Assembly (NCBI GenBank): GCA_944325865.1
Contig: CALVBS010000001.1
Location: forward strand, 186,001 to 250,000
DNA: 64,000 bases
Direction: 5' to 3'
Source: Candidatus Gastranaerophilales bacterium
Lineage (GTDB): Bacteria; Cyanobacteriota; Vampirovibrionia; Gastranaerophilales; Gastranaerophilaceae
Shown: positions 27,012 to 35,506 of the stretch, one piece after another
Layout of the letters: the number at the start of each line of letters is the position of its first letter
Position numbering within the stretch: the stretch's first letter is position 1
Notes under the pieces: generated by a model
What the model saw: only the letters and a program-made list of their open reading frames with translations
Told to the model about the DNA's origin: nothing
Database searches by the model: none
Made by a program: the position numbers and the translations under genes

Positions 27012-27084
27012 TGCCGCGTCTCGGAATCGAACCAAGGACACAGGGATTTTCAGTCCCTTGCTCTACCAACTGAGCTAACGCGGC
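27012..27084 (-). tRNA. tRNA-Phe (GAA)
   Basis: The minus strand folds as a 73-base tRNA. The acceptor GCCGCGT pairs with ACGCGGC, the D-arm is GCTCAGTTGGTAGAGC, the anticodon loop CTGAAAA gives GAA, and the T-arm contains GGTTCGATTCC. No CCA is encoded. Its 3' end points toward the accessory array. Confidence 0.97.
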
Positions 27085-27250
27085 ATAAATGTATTAAACT
27101 ATATTTTCAATGTATGACTGGATTAGCCACATTTATTATTATATTTGCTGAACTTTTCAAGTCAAGTTTTTTATTTTTAAAAGGAAATGCTTGCATTTCA
27201 AGGAAATTTTAAAAGCACTATGGCATGTCTTTTCTAAATTAACCCAAATA

Positions 27251-27784
27251 CTACTGTGGTCCTAAATACAGTGTAACATTACGACCTTCAAGCATTGGTT
27301 TTTTCTCTACAACAAGAGGTTCATTCTTCAAATCTTCAATAAATCTGTTAGCTAAATCAAATGCCAGATTTGAATGCTGCATTTCCCTTCCTCTCATCAT
27401 GATAACAACTTTAACTTTGTTGCCCTGAGAAATAAATTTTTGAATACTTTTAATTCTTACAAGATAGTCATGAGTATCAATTTTATAACGAATTTTAACT
27501 TCTTTTACATCTACTGTATGCTGTTTTTTCTTAGCCTCTTTAGCTTTTTTCTCCAATTCGTATTTATATTTTCCGTAATTTAATATTTTTGCAACCGGAG
27601 GTTCTTGATTAGGGCTTATTAATACCAAGTCCAAATCGGCATCATATGCCATTTTTAATGCTTTTACAGTTTCAATAATACCGTGGTTTGTACCATTTTC
27701 ATCAATTAATCGAACTTCTTTTGAACGAATTCTTTCGTTCATAATAACTTTATCTCTGTCCTTTTGTCTGTTATCGTTAGCTAT
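27251..27784 (-). CDS. infC: translation initiation factor IF-3, probable AUA start
   Basis: IF-3 keeps the 30S subunit free and checks the initiation codon. Core signatures are MNERIRSKEVRLIDENG, PPVAKILNYGKYKYE and RGREMQHSNLAFDL. The ATG at 27742 has no nearby ribosome binding site and would cut the usual N-terminal tail. In frame upstream, after a TAA at 27797-27799, the only start-like codon with a good site is ATA at 27784, eight bases after AAGGAG. This gives 177 residues beginning with ANDNRQKDRDK. Non-AUG starts on infC are known (AUU in Escherichia coli) and support autoregulation. No rpmI or rplT follows. Confidence 0.9.
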   Translation of the reverse strand: MANDNRQKDRDKVIMNERIRSKEVRLIDENGTNHGIIETVKALKMAYDADLDLVLISPNQEPPVAKILNYGKYKYELEKKAKEAKKKQHTVDVKEVKIRYKIDTHDYLVRIKSIQKFISQGNKVKVVIMMRGREMQHSNLAFDLANRFIEDLKNEPLVVEKKPMLEGRNVTLYLGPQ

Positions 27785-28017
27785 TGTTGTATCTCCTTAT
27801 ATCTTGTAACAACTATATGCTAGCACAAACATAGAATTTATATAACTTTTAGGATATTATTTTTTTGTAACAAAATGTTAAAAATTTGTTAAAATTGCCT
27901 TTAATCCACAACTCGTCAACCTTTTAGGTGTATATATCCAAAAGATATATTAAAGTTTCCAATGAGATATTCCGATATATAATTTGTTGAATGGAAGAAT
28001 AAACAGGAGTATTATTT

Positions 28018-28170
28018 ATGATGACAAAAGCCCCAAAAAACGAGATTATTGACGTGCTAACAAATGAAGAATTGAGCTTGGACAAAATGCCGGAAATTTC
28101 AATGGAAATTCCTCTGCAAAAAATGTTTGATGAGATGCTTGTATTTATCTCAAAAACAGACTTTGAATAA
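28018..28170 (+). CDS. small acidic protein, 50 residues
   Basis: A short frame begins with two ATG codons and has AGGAG nine bases upstream. It encodes an acidic 50-residue peptide containing KMPEISMEIPLQKMFDEM and ends KTDFE. A terminator hairpin lies 25 bases after the stop, so the unit has its own start and end signals. There is no membrane segment and no recognised family. Confidence 0.6.
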   Translation: MMTKAPKNEIIDVLTNEELSLDKMPEISMEIPLQKMFDEMLVFISKTDFE

Positions 28171-28195
28171 CTCGTTAAAGGCAGATTTTCAACAG

Positions 28196-28221
28196 GGACC
28201 TGACAAATCAGGTCCTTTTTT
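28196..28221 (+). terminator. terminator of the 50-residue gene
   Basis: An eight-base perfect stem GGACCTGA / TCAGGTCC with a CAAA loop is followed by six T. Confidence 0.9.
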
Positions 28222-28332
28222 AATGCCCGGGTAACAAAATATTAAATTGTAAAAGTGATTAATACAAATGGAATATACAATCGGTTATTATTGTATTAGA
28301 ATTAATATAGTGTTAAGATGAGGGCATTTTAC

Positions 28333-30444
28333 ATGAAAAAATCCGCAGTTACATTGATTTGTTTACTCACGATAACAGCACCTGCATTTGCTGATTTTAA
28401 AGAACATTTTGACTTAGGCCAGCAATATCTGGCCAACTATCAATATTCAGGTGCAGTTACTGAATTCAAAAATGCACTCAGAATAAATTATCTTGATAAT
28501 TCTGCAAGAATAGGTTTAATAAATTCATACCTTGCAAGAGGAACCTATTACGCTAACAATGAAAAGAATTGGGAGAAAGCCGCGGATGACTACAGAAGTG
28601 CCTTATTTTACATGCAATATTACCCTAATGAAAATCAGGTAAAGAATTCTGCACAGGGCATTACTCCGGTAACAAATAACTTAAATAAATGTCTTTCAGT
28701 TCTAAAATTTGATTTGAGTCCTGAATCACGCTATGAAAAAGCCAGACAGCTTAGAGCCGAGGGCAACTTTGCAGCTGCAGCATACGAATTTAATCAGTCA
28801 CTGGGCAGCAAAGAATTAATTAAAGAGAGTTACAAACAAACCGGCGATATAATGAAACTCCTTGGTAATGAACCCAAAGCCGCTGAATACTATCGAAAAG
28901 CAATTTCAGTGTCACCTACAGATATTCCGCTCCGGCTTTCATATGCAAAATTACTTGATAAACTGGGTTCAGAAGAAGCTGCAGTTGAAGAATTTAATTA
29001 TATTTTGACAAAAAGTATAGACAACAAAGAAGTATTATATTCATTAGAACGAATTTATAAGAAAAAACTCGAAGAAACTCCGTCGGATGCTGATGTAACC
29101 TCAAACCTCGGTGCCATTTTACAAAAACAGGGCAAACTGGATGAAGCTCTTGCATATTACAAGAAAGCCGAGCAGTTAGACCCGTCCAACATAAATACAA
29201 GAATCAATACAGGTACTCTTTACCAACAAAAGGGCGACTATAAAACCGCATTAATTGCTTACGACTCTGTTCTTATTCTATATCCGGATAATGTAAATGC
29301 AAATCTATATAAAGCCCAGTGTCTTGCTGCACTTGGTGATACAAAAGCAGCACAGTCCGCTTATAAAAAGGTTCTTGCCCTTGATCCGGCCAATGAAACA
29401 GCTCAAAATGAAATGTTTGCAAGTGCAAGAAATGATATGACAGTTCCGCAGTTTATTGAGTATTTAAAGAAAAATGCCAAAGATGCAAACATTACAAACA
29501 TGTTATACACTTACGCATTAGATTTGCATAAACAAAAGAAATATGATGATGCAATTATACTATATAAAGAAGTTTTATCTAAAGATACCACAGGTGAAAT
29601 TTATACAAATCTTGCTATTGCACAAAATGAATCCGGTCAGTATGATGCAGCCTTGAATACATTGAGTCTTGCAAGAACAAAATTTCCCGACAATAATCAG
29701 GTCTATACAACACTCAATTCTATAAAAGAACAAAACATTAATTCTACATTTACGCAGGCTGCAGAATATTATAATGCAAAAGATTACGAAAATGCCATTG
29801 CGGAATACTCAAAGATTAATCCGCCGACTTATGACTCAATGATAGGAATTGCCTCCTCTTACCAGAATATGAATAATATAAACGCGGCAATTACATATTA
29901 TAAAAAGGCACTTGAATTAAAACCAACCGATTCTGATACAGCCTTCTACATCGGAGCATTATATGCGGACAGTGAGGATTATGTACAGGCTGAGGCTTAT
30001 TTAAACAAGGCTCTTACGCTAAACCAAAATAATGAACAGGCCTCAAATCTGCTTGCACAGATAAAAGAACAAAATAAAGCAACTATGCTTAATGAGGCTA
30101 TACAATTATACGAAAGTGAAAAATATGAAGAAAGCCTTGGTTTATTGAATAAAGTAATAGCAACTGATGACAAAAATGCTTATGCACTTTATTACAGAGG
30201 CATGATTTACGACAGTAAAAAACAGCCTGCAGAAGCAATCAAAGATTTTGAGAAAGCCCTCGCACAAAATAACCCTGATTTAATTATAATAAATTATATG
30301 CTTGCTGCAGATTATGATACCCTTGAAAAATATAAGGAAGCATATAACTATTATACGGCCTATGCAAATTCAGCAGCCCCGGATGATGAATACAAACAGT
30401 ACGCAAAAACCAGAGCGGAAGAACTGAAAGATTATGCAAAATAG
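28333..30444 (+). CDS. exported TPR-repeat protein
   Basis: The ATG at 28333 has GAGGG eight bases upstream and gives a clear Sec signal (MKKSAVTLICLLTITAPAFA, cleavage before DFKEHF). The ATG five codons earlier would lengthen the signal. The mature protein of about 680 residues is almost wholly tetratricopeptide repeats, for example EALAYYKKAEQLDPSN and AAITYYKKALELKPTD, with at least ten units. Such proteins scaffold periplasmic or envelope complexes; the partner is unknown. It overlaps dus by 11 bases. Confidence 0.9.
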   Translation: MKKSAVTLICLLTITAPAFADFKEHFDLGQQYLANYQYSGAVTEFKNALRINYLDNSARIGLINSYLARGTYYANNEKNWEKAADDYRSALFYMQYYPNENQVKNSAQGITPVTNNLNKCLSVLKFDLSPESRYEKARQLRAEGNFAAAAYEFNQSLGSKELIKESYKQTGDIMKLLGNEPKAAEYYRKAISVSPTDIPLRLSYAKLLDKLGSEEAAVEEFNYILTKSIDNKEVLYSLERIYKKKLEETPSDADVTSNLGAILQKQGKLDEALAYYKKAEQLDPSNINTRINTGTLYQQKGDYKTALIAYDSVLILYPDNVNANLYKAQCLAALGDTKAAQSAYKKVLALDPANETAQNEMFASARNDMTVPQFIEYLKKNAKDANITNMLYTYALDLHKQKKYDDAIILYKEVLSKDTTGEIYTNLAIAQNESGQYDAALNTLSLARTKFPDNNQVYTTLNSIKEQNINSTFTQAAEYYNAKDYENAIAEYSKINPPTYDSMIGIASSYQNMNNINAAITYYKKALELKPTDSDTAFYIGALYADSEDYVQAEAYLNKALTLNQNNEQASNLLAQIKEQNKATMLNEAIQLYESEKYEESLGLLNKVIATDDKNAYALYYRGMIYDSKKQPAEAIKDFEKALAQNNPDLIIINYMLAADYDTLEKYKEAYNYYTAYANSAAPDDEYKQYAKTRAEELKDYAK

Positions 30445-31393
30445 AGTAAACACACTTATACAAAGCCGAGTATCACTTGCTCCCATGGCGGGGATTACAG
30501 ATTATGTACTAAGAAGCCTTGTGAGAAAATACTCACAAAATGCCCTCCTCACAACGGAAATGATAAGTTCTGAATTTCTTGCACAGGTAAAAGGCGGAGA
30601 TATAATTAAGCGGGATGATAATCACTCTCCGATATCTTATCAGATAAGCGGTCACAAACCTCATCTGATGCGAGCCGCAGCGGAGTATTTGACACCAATG
30701 GCTGATATGATTGATATAAACATGGGCTGCCCTGTAAATAAGGTCGTAAAAGGACAGGATGGATGTTCATTAATGAGAAATCCGGCCCTTGCGGCAGATC
30801 TTGTAAAAGCAGTAAAAGACGGTACAAATAAGCCGGTGAGCGTAAAATTTCGACTCGGTTATACCTTTGATGAACTGAATTTTGTAGAATTCGGACAACA
30901 GATGCAAGAGGCCGGAGCAGAATTTATCACAATTCACGGAAGAACACGTTCTCAAATGTATTCGGGTAATGCTGACTGGAAAATGATTAGGAAATTAAAG
31001 GACAATATAGATATACCTGTATTTGCAAACGGAGATATTACATCAATAGACACTGCTGTTCAATGTTTGGAAGAATCAGGAGCTGACGGGGTTGCTGTGG
31101 GAAGAGCTTCTATGGGAGACCCTACCCTCATAGGAAGAATTGAACATTACATTGCAACAGGTGAAAAACTTCCGGCACCTTCTATAGAAAAAAAAATAGA
31201 GATGCTTAAAACTCATCTTGACGGAGAAATAGAACTTCGCGGAGAAAAGGTCGGTATAAAATTCTTTAGAAAATTTTATCCTTATTACATTGCAGGAATA
31301 AAAAATGCAGCAAAAATTCGCTCTGTACTTGTTACAGAAGAAGATTACGGAAAAATAATATCTACATTAGCAGCTCTTCTTCAAGTCTGCTAA
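30434..31393 (+). CDS. dus: tRNA-dihydrouridine synthase (DusB-like)
   Basis: This FMN enzyme reduces uridines in tRNA. Family motifs are LAPMAGITDY, DINMGCPVNKVV (catalytic Cys), TIHGRTRSQMYSG, ANGDI and VGRASMGDP for phosphate binding. The C-terminal helical domain contains RKFYPYYIAG. The 319 residues are usual. Its start overlaps the end of the TPR gene and its end overlaps the converging minus-strand gene by 27 bases. Confidence 0.94.
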   Translation: MQNRVNTLIQSRVSLAPMAGITDYVLRSLVRKYSQNALLTTEMISSEFLAQVKGGDIIKRDDNHSPISYQISGHKPHLMRAAAEYLTPMADMIDINMGCPVNKVVKGQDGCSLMRNPALAADLVKAVKDGTNKPVSVKFRLGYTFDELNFVEFGQQMQEAGAEFITIHGRTRSQMYSGNADWKMIRKLKDNIDIPVFANGDITSIDTAVQCLEESGADGVAVGRASMGDPTLIGRIEHYIATGEKLPAPSIEKKIEMLKTHLDGEIELRGEKVGIKFFRKFYPYYIAGIKNAAKIRSVLVTEEDYGKIISTLAALLQVC

Positions 31394-31990
31394 TTTGCTG
31401 CTGACGAACTTAAAGAACTCTTGTGCGTTTTCTTCATTACCAAAGGCTCTTTTCGGAATAACAACAGCTTTGTAATCAGCAATAAAAATAAGAAAAATTT
31501 TTCCTGTATCATAAATATCAATTATGCCATTCCAGTTTATAGTTGAAGAAAGACCTTTGCCGTATGCACACAAACATTCATCTTTTATCTCTAAATCGAC
31601 GCTTAAATCTCCGCCCTCCAACAGTTTATAAATTCTTTTAGACAGAAAATGAAACAGGTCAAAATAGTACAAAGAGAAAAAGAAAGCATAAGAAAGAACC
31701 AGAGCAAGAATAAACGGCCAGCATAAACTTAAGATTAAAACAGTATAATGAAATATTATACTAAGAAAATTGGATAATGTCAGACTCTGTGTCGTGTACA
31801 CAGTATGCAAATATTTACAAAGTGCCAGTATTTCGGGAAACGAAAACAGAATAGCCACAATAATCCATATTATTAATATTGGCAAAAAAGCTTTCATTAT
31901 AAATTTCCGTACTCTTGGAATTTTTAGCTGGTATTTTACATAATCTCTGCAATCGTCAAGAGTAACAGTATAATTAATTTTATCCATCAA
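31367..31990 (-). CDS. membrane protein with YcxB-like C-terminal domain
   Basis: The 207 residues include membrane helices at about 30-52 and 78-112. The cytoplasmic tail with FLIFIADYKAVVIPKRAF is the hallmark of the YcxB-like C-terminal domain, whose biochemical role is not known. It starts 12 bases after the CHASE2-GGDEF stop, so the two are probably co-transcribed, which could imply a link to that signalling protein (inference). Confidence 0.75.
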   Translation of the reverse strand: MMDKINYTVTLDDCRDYVKYQLKIPRVRKFIMKAFLPILIIWIIVAILFSFPEILALCKYLHTVYTTQSLTLSNFLSIIFHYTVLILSLCWPFILALVLSYAFFFSLYYFDLFHFLSKRIYKLLEGGDLSVDLEIKDECLCAYGKGLSSTINWNGIIDIYDTGKIFLIFIADYKAVVIPKRAFGNEENAQEFFKFVSSKLADLKKSC

Positions 31991-32002
31991 AATTTTCTCC
32001 TT

Positions 32003-33784
32003 TTATTCACCCACCTTATTTCTACCGCTATTTTTAGCATTGTACAGGCGTTTATCAGCAGCATCAATCATTTCGGAAGGAGTTTTTCCGTCATACGGAA
32101 ACGTTGAAACTCCCAAACTGATAGTCACAGAAACTTCTCTATCTCCTTGAAGCTTAATTTTATTAGCAGAAACCCTCTGACAAATTTTCTCGGCAGTTGA
32201 ATGGGCAACATTTTTACCGGTATTAGGCAAAATAATACTCATTTCCTCTCCGCCGTACCTGCAAACTATATCAGTAGCACGCACATTTTTCTTTAAAGTT
32301 TGTGCAACCTGCCATAAAACGGCATCCCCAGCCTGATGTCCGAATGTATCATTAAACTTTTTGAAAAAGTCAATATCCAGAATTATCATAGAAAATTCCG
32401 TATTGTAACGTTTGCAGTTTTCAACCTGCATAGCCATCTGTTCCTGAAAATATCTGTGATTATATAATTCTGTCAACCCGTCAGTTGTAGCAAGTTTGTA
32501 TTGATGTTCAAAGTCCCTTGATTTAATAAGATATTTTACGATAAAAGCCGAAATAAATGCCGTAATTGCAAGCAAAAGCGGATAAACAATATCAAGCCAG
32601 CAATTAAAATATCTCATCGCAAAATAAGCAGCCAGCACATAAACAACATAAATTGAGAACGAAGCCAGCGAAGCTACAAAAGCCGAACTTACGCACATAA
32701 TAATAATGCCAGTCAAAATAGCCATAAACACACCCATCACAATAGTGACAGGCTTACCGGCCTTATGAATAAAATTATTATCAATAAGATTATTCAAATA
32801 AGTTGCCTGAACTTCAACACCCGGAAACACTCTGCTGACAGGCGTTGTCTTAATATCAAATAAACTGGAAGCAGTAGTTCCGAAATAAATAATCTTATTA
32901 TTGAAATCATACGAATTAGCAAGTTCACCTTTAGCGATTTTTATAAGTTTATATAACGGGATATACTCATAGGTTCCGGCACCGCCATACCAGTTTAAAA
33001 TAACATTACCACCGCTATCGAGCCGAATTTTTCTATTTCCAAGGATAACTTCATCATTTTTATCAATAACAAACTTATCTACTGATAAATTTTCATTTTT
33101 TTTCAAATAGTCAGTTCCGATTTTAAATCCCAGTTGAGGATAAAACTTACCCTGATATTTAAGAAATACCGGCATTTTTCTTAAAATACCGTCATCTGCA
33201 CGTGAAACATTTATAATACCAATATTTGGTGTAGCATTAAGAATACCATCAAGAACGACTCTGCAATTATGGTAAGTTTGAGCCTCAAAAGTGACTCTCT
33301 TTGATTTATTATCAACATTGACAGAAAGTCTATCCGGTAAAGACGGAGGTATCCTTAAATCGTCAGGCTGGTTATCAAAATTCATTGCAGTATAAAGATT
33401 ATCGTATTTTTTGAAAGCTTCAACTAGAGAGTTATCAGCTTCCATAGCACTTTTCATGGATTTAACAAACATCAAATCAAAGGCAACTATATCAGGTTTT
33501 TGAATCTGTAAAAAATCAACCAGCTTTGCATAAACATCTCTTGGTAACGGCCATTCGCCGTAATTATCAAGAATATATTCATAACTGGCATCGTCAATAG
33601 CGACAATGACTATTTTATCATTATGATGTTTAGCTTTATTTTTAATCAAAACATTTTGCCGCAAATCAAAGGTACGATTTTCTATAACATCAATAAATGC
33701 AGTTATATTAGCACTTTTTGAAGTTATAAACACAATGGCACAGAATAATACCAACCATAATGTATATAAAAGTTTTTTAAGCAT
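32003..33784 (-). CDS. CHASE2-GGDEF diguanylate cyclase
   Basis: The 593-residue protein has an N-terminal helix (residues 5-24), an extracytoplasmic CHASE2 sensor (VIVAIDDASYEYI, WPLPRDVYAKLVDFL, DIVAFDLMF; to about 330), three membrane helices (345-415) and a GGDEF domain (430-590). The catalytic loop reads RYGGEEMSIILP, an acceptable GGEEx variant. RATD five residues before it is an RxxD inhibitory site, so product feedback is likely. FFKKFNDTFGHQAGD is the substrate site. It makes c-di-GMP in response to an unknown periplasmic signal. A 57-residue gene sits 8 bases upstream. Confidence 0.94.
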   Translation of the reverse strand: MLKKLLYTLWLVLFCAIVFITSKSANITAFIDVIENRTFDLRQNVLIKNKAKHHNDKIVIVAIDDASYEYILDNYGEWPLPRDVYAKLVDFLQIQKPDIVAFDLMFVKSMKSAMEADNSLVEAFKKYDNLYTAMNFDNQPDDLRIPPSLPDRLSVNVDNKSKRVTFEAQTYHNCRVVLDGILNATPNIGIINVSRADDGILRKMPVFLKYQGKFYPQLGFKIGTDYLKKNENLSVDKFVIDKNDEVILGNRKIRLDSGGNVILNWYGGAGTYEYIPLYKLIKIAKGELANSYDFNNKIIYFGTTASSLFDIKTTPVSRVFPGVEVQATYLNNLIDNNFIHKAGKPVTIVMGVFMAILTGIIIMCVSSAFVASLASFSIYVVYVLAAYFAMRYFNCWLDIVYPLLLAITAFISAFIVKYLIKSRDFEHQYKLATTDGLTELYNHRYFQEQMAMQVENCKRYNTEFSMIILDIDFFKKFNDTFGHQAGDAVLWQVAQTLKKNVRATDIVCRYGGEEMSIILPNTGKNVAHSTAEKICQRVSANKIKLQGDREVSVTISLGVSTFPYDGKTPSEMIDAADKRLYNAKNSGRNKVGE

Positions 33785-33792
33785 AACAAATT

Positions 33793-33966
33793 TTATCCCA
33801 AATCTTTATTATCAGTATAATTGAATTGGGAAGATTTGGCAACAAAATTTTTTACTATAAACCGCTTTTCCAAAATAAAATTATTTAACTTTAATATTTC
33901 GGTAGAATAAGAAAGCTCATCAGGATTTTTAAGATAACGGAGCAAACATTGTTCGTGTAAATTCAT
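33793..33966 (-). CDS. small protein, 57 residues, upstream of CHASE2-GGDEF
   Basis: A frame of 57 codons starts at ATG 33966 with AGGTGG ten bases upstream and ends 8 bases before the diguanylate cyclase start. The peptide begins MNLHEQCLLRYLKNPDELSY and has no membrane segment or known motif. The ribosome binding site and tight spacing argue that it is translated and co-transcribed with the cyclase. It would be missed by a 60-residue cut-off. A regulatory role for the cyclase is only inference. Confidence 0.6.
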   Translation of the reverse strand: MNLHEQCLLRYLKNPDELSYSTEILKLNNFILEKRFIVKNFVAKSSQFNYTDNKDLG

Positions 33967-34105
33967 ATTATTTAACCACCTATAAAATATACGCTCAACG
34001 GCAACATTTTTATTATGCCAAAACCTTTAAAATTACACATCAACTTTTTATATAATATTGAACGAAATATCTCATGCAAACAGAGGAAAATTAAAAATAT
34101 GCAAA

Positions 34106-34129
34106 GAGGGGAATAGTGTACTTCCCCTC
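34106..34129 (-). terminator. probable terminator of the 34157 pilin-like gene
   Basis: An eight-base stem GAGGGGAA (34106) / TTCCCCTC (34122) lies 28 bases past the stop. On the minus strand it runs into TTTGCATATTTTT. Confidence 0.55.
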
Positions 34130-34156
34130 CATATTTACATATATCTGTCGAAGTAA

Positions 34157-34963
34157 TTAATAACTTACCTTAAAAGGGTAATCATCAGGGATTTTCCAAC
34201 CATTGTACTGGATTAAAGCCGTGCAGTAAGCAGTTTTAGAATCATTACACCCTGTCCCGGGATAACTTCCACCGTTAATTAATCCATCTTTTGTGCCATC
34301 CCAATAGTATTTATAAGGTTCAAATCCTTTATTTCTATGGTGCCGCCATGCTTCACTAGTATTAGCATATTTGCTTGCACCGTCACCTCCTGGCATAAAT
34401 ATGAATGCAAAAGAACACTTTCCTATACTATTATCCGCAGTACCGTATTTCTCTATACACTTTTCAGGGTCACCCGTATAAAATATCCAATCTCTCATAG
34501 AGTCAAACTGAGTAGCTTTAAGAGCGGAACCGTCAGCAAACATAAAAATAGGTCGTCCATGCTCATCATATTTAATATCTACAGTTTTTATATAAGGAGC
34601 CATATATTTATTCCACCATTTTTCAACAGTGGAGCTTCCTTTTACCGGGTTGCCGTCTTTATCCGTATCAATATGATTTGTATCCTGATACCAGTATTTT
34701 TTATCTCCATAATCGACTTCAGCTCTTTGAATGGCCTGATTGATGGTGGAATAGAATTTCTGCAATCTTGTTTCTACAACACGGTTGTTATTTTTTTGAA
34801 TGAGGGCAGGCAAAGTCATTGCAGCAACGACTCCGATTATTCCGAGTGTAATTAGTACTTCTGCTAAAGTAAATGCGTTTTTTTTCTTAGTAAGAGGTGA
34901 AGCATTATGCGTGAAGACAGTCTGAGATCGTGAAACTAGTTCAAGATGACAGGCAAGTCCCAT
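34157..34963 (-). CDS. type IV pilin-like protein, possibly phase-variable
   Basis: A prepilin-type helix AFTLAEVLITLGIIGVVAA with the conserved Glu at position 5 of the mature form follows KKKN. The ectodomain of about 210 residues is Tyr/Trp/Gly-rich with paired cysteines. The ATG at 34963 has only a weak ribosome binding site and gives a leader of about 29 residues. The frame stays open upstream to a TAA beyond a G10 tract. A better start (ATG 35069 with AAGGAG) lies in the frame reached if one G is lost, which would give 303 residues. In the state shown that frame stops at once. The part encoding HLELVSRSQ is an imperfect palindrome resembling a dispersed repeat. Confidence 0.75.
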   Translation of the reverse strand: MGLACHLELVSRSQTVFTHNASPLTKKKNAFTLAEVLITLGIIGVVAAMTLPALIQKNNNRVVETRLQKFYSTINQAIQRAEVDYGDKKYWYQDTNHIDTDKDGNPVKGSSTVEKWWNKYMAPYIKTVDIKYDEHGRPIFMFADGSALKATQFDSMRDWIFYTGDPEKCIEKYGTADNSIGKCSFAFIFMPGGDGASKYANTSEAWRHHRNKGFEPYKYYWDGTKDGLINGGSYPGTGCNDSKTAYCTALIQYNGWKIPDDYPFKVSY

Positions 34964-35021
34964 GTCATTTGCCCGCCCTTTACCCTCTAAATAATTCCAA
35001 AGCCGAAGCGGAGAGCTTAAA

Positions 35022-35069
35022 TCACCTTGCCCCCCCCCCGAAAAACCTTACTATACCTGAATTTCGCAT
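35022..35069 (-). other. 15-codon OFF-state frame entering the G tract
   Basis: ATG 35069-35067 has AAGGAG seven bases upstream. It reads MRNSGIVRFFGGGAR and stops at TGA 35024-35022, immediately after the G tract. With nine or twelve G it would continue into the pilin-like gene. Confidence 0.6.
35030..35039 (-). repeat. G10 homopolymer tract (coding strand)
   Basis: Ten consecutive G on the minus strand stand out in this very AT-rich sequence. Their position between a good start and the pilin-like frame fits a slipped-strand contingency tract. Assembly error in the tract length is possible. Confidence 0.9.
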
Positions 35070-35142
35070 ATTAACTCTCCTTTTTCATAATTAAATTACA
35101 TATATTATTATATAACATTACTTTGCTTTTCGCAATAATCTA

Positions 35143-35170
35143 TTGCACTTTATTTTTTCTGTTGTATGAT
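35143..35170 (+). promoter_or_regulatory. promoter of rpmE
   Basis: TTGCAC (35143) and TATGAT (35165) are spaced by 16 bases, about 65 bases before the rpmE ATG. The start codon has AAAGAGG upstream. Confidence 0.5.
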
Positions 35171-35237
35171 ATATATAGTCGAAATGGAAAGATAATATCA
35201 AGTTTGGAATCTTGAGAAAAGGAAAGAGGTAAAAACA

Positions 35238-35438
35238 ATGAAACAAGGAATTCATCCTGATTATAAGAAAACCGTTATCAAATGTGTTTGCGGTAATGAA
35301 ATTGAAACAGGTTCAGTAGCTGATAACATTACTGTTGAAATTTGCAACAAATGCCATCCGTTCTACACAGGACAGCAAAAAATTCTTGACTCTGAAGGTA
35401 GAGTTGAAAGATTCAACAAACGTTACGGCAACAAATAG
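35238..35438 (+). CDS. rpmE: 50S ribosomal protein L31, zinc-binding type
   Basis: L31 bridges the ribosomal subunits. The 66-residue protein starts [16 protein letters not shown] and keeps the zinc ligands in CVCG and CNKC, so it is the C+ form rather than the zinc-free YkgM form. HPFYTGQQK and the basic C-terminus RFNKRYG are typical. It is a single gene with its own promoter and strong terminator. Confidence 0.96.
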   Translation: MKQGIHPDYKKTVIKCVCGNEIETGSVADNITVEICNKCHPFYTGQQKILDSEGRVERFNKRYGNK

Positions 35439-35454
35439 GAAAATGCTTAATAAT

Positions 35455-35486
35455 AAAAAACACCTGAATAAATCAGGTGTTTTTTA
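35455..35486 (+). terminator. terminator of rpmE
   Basis: The perfect 13-base stem AAAAAACACCTGA / TCAGGTGTTTTTT with an ATAAA loop can also terminate the converging kinase-like gene. Confidence 0.92.
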
Positions 35487-35506
35487 TATGAAAACTATCT
35501 GTTATT

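Noticed and set aside
20690-27084. Duplicated tRNA-Phe 3' end as an attachment site
   Set aside because: I searched by eye near the left edge of the array for the tRNA 3' sequence (TGCCGCGTCTCGG) and found no copy, and there is no integrase.
34337-34855. 172-codon plus-strand frame opposite the pilin-like gene
   Set aside because: It lies wholly inside the minus-strand gene, has a composition typical of antisense frames and no ribosome binding site.
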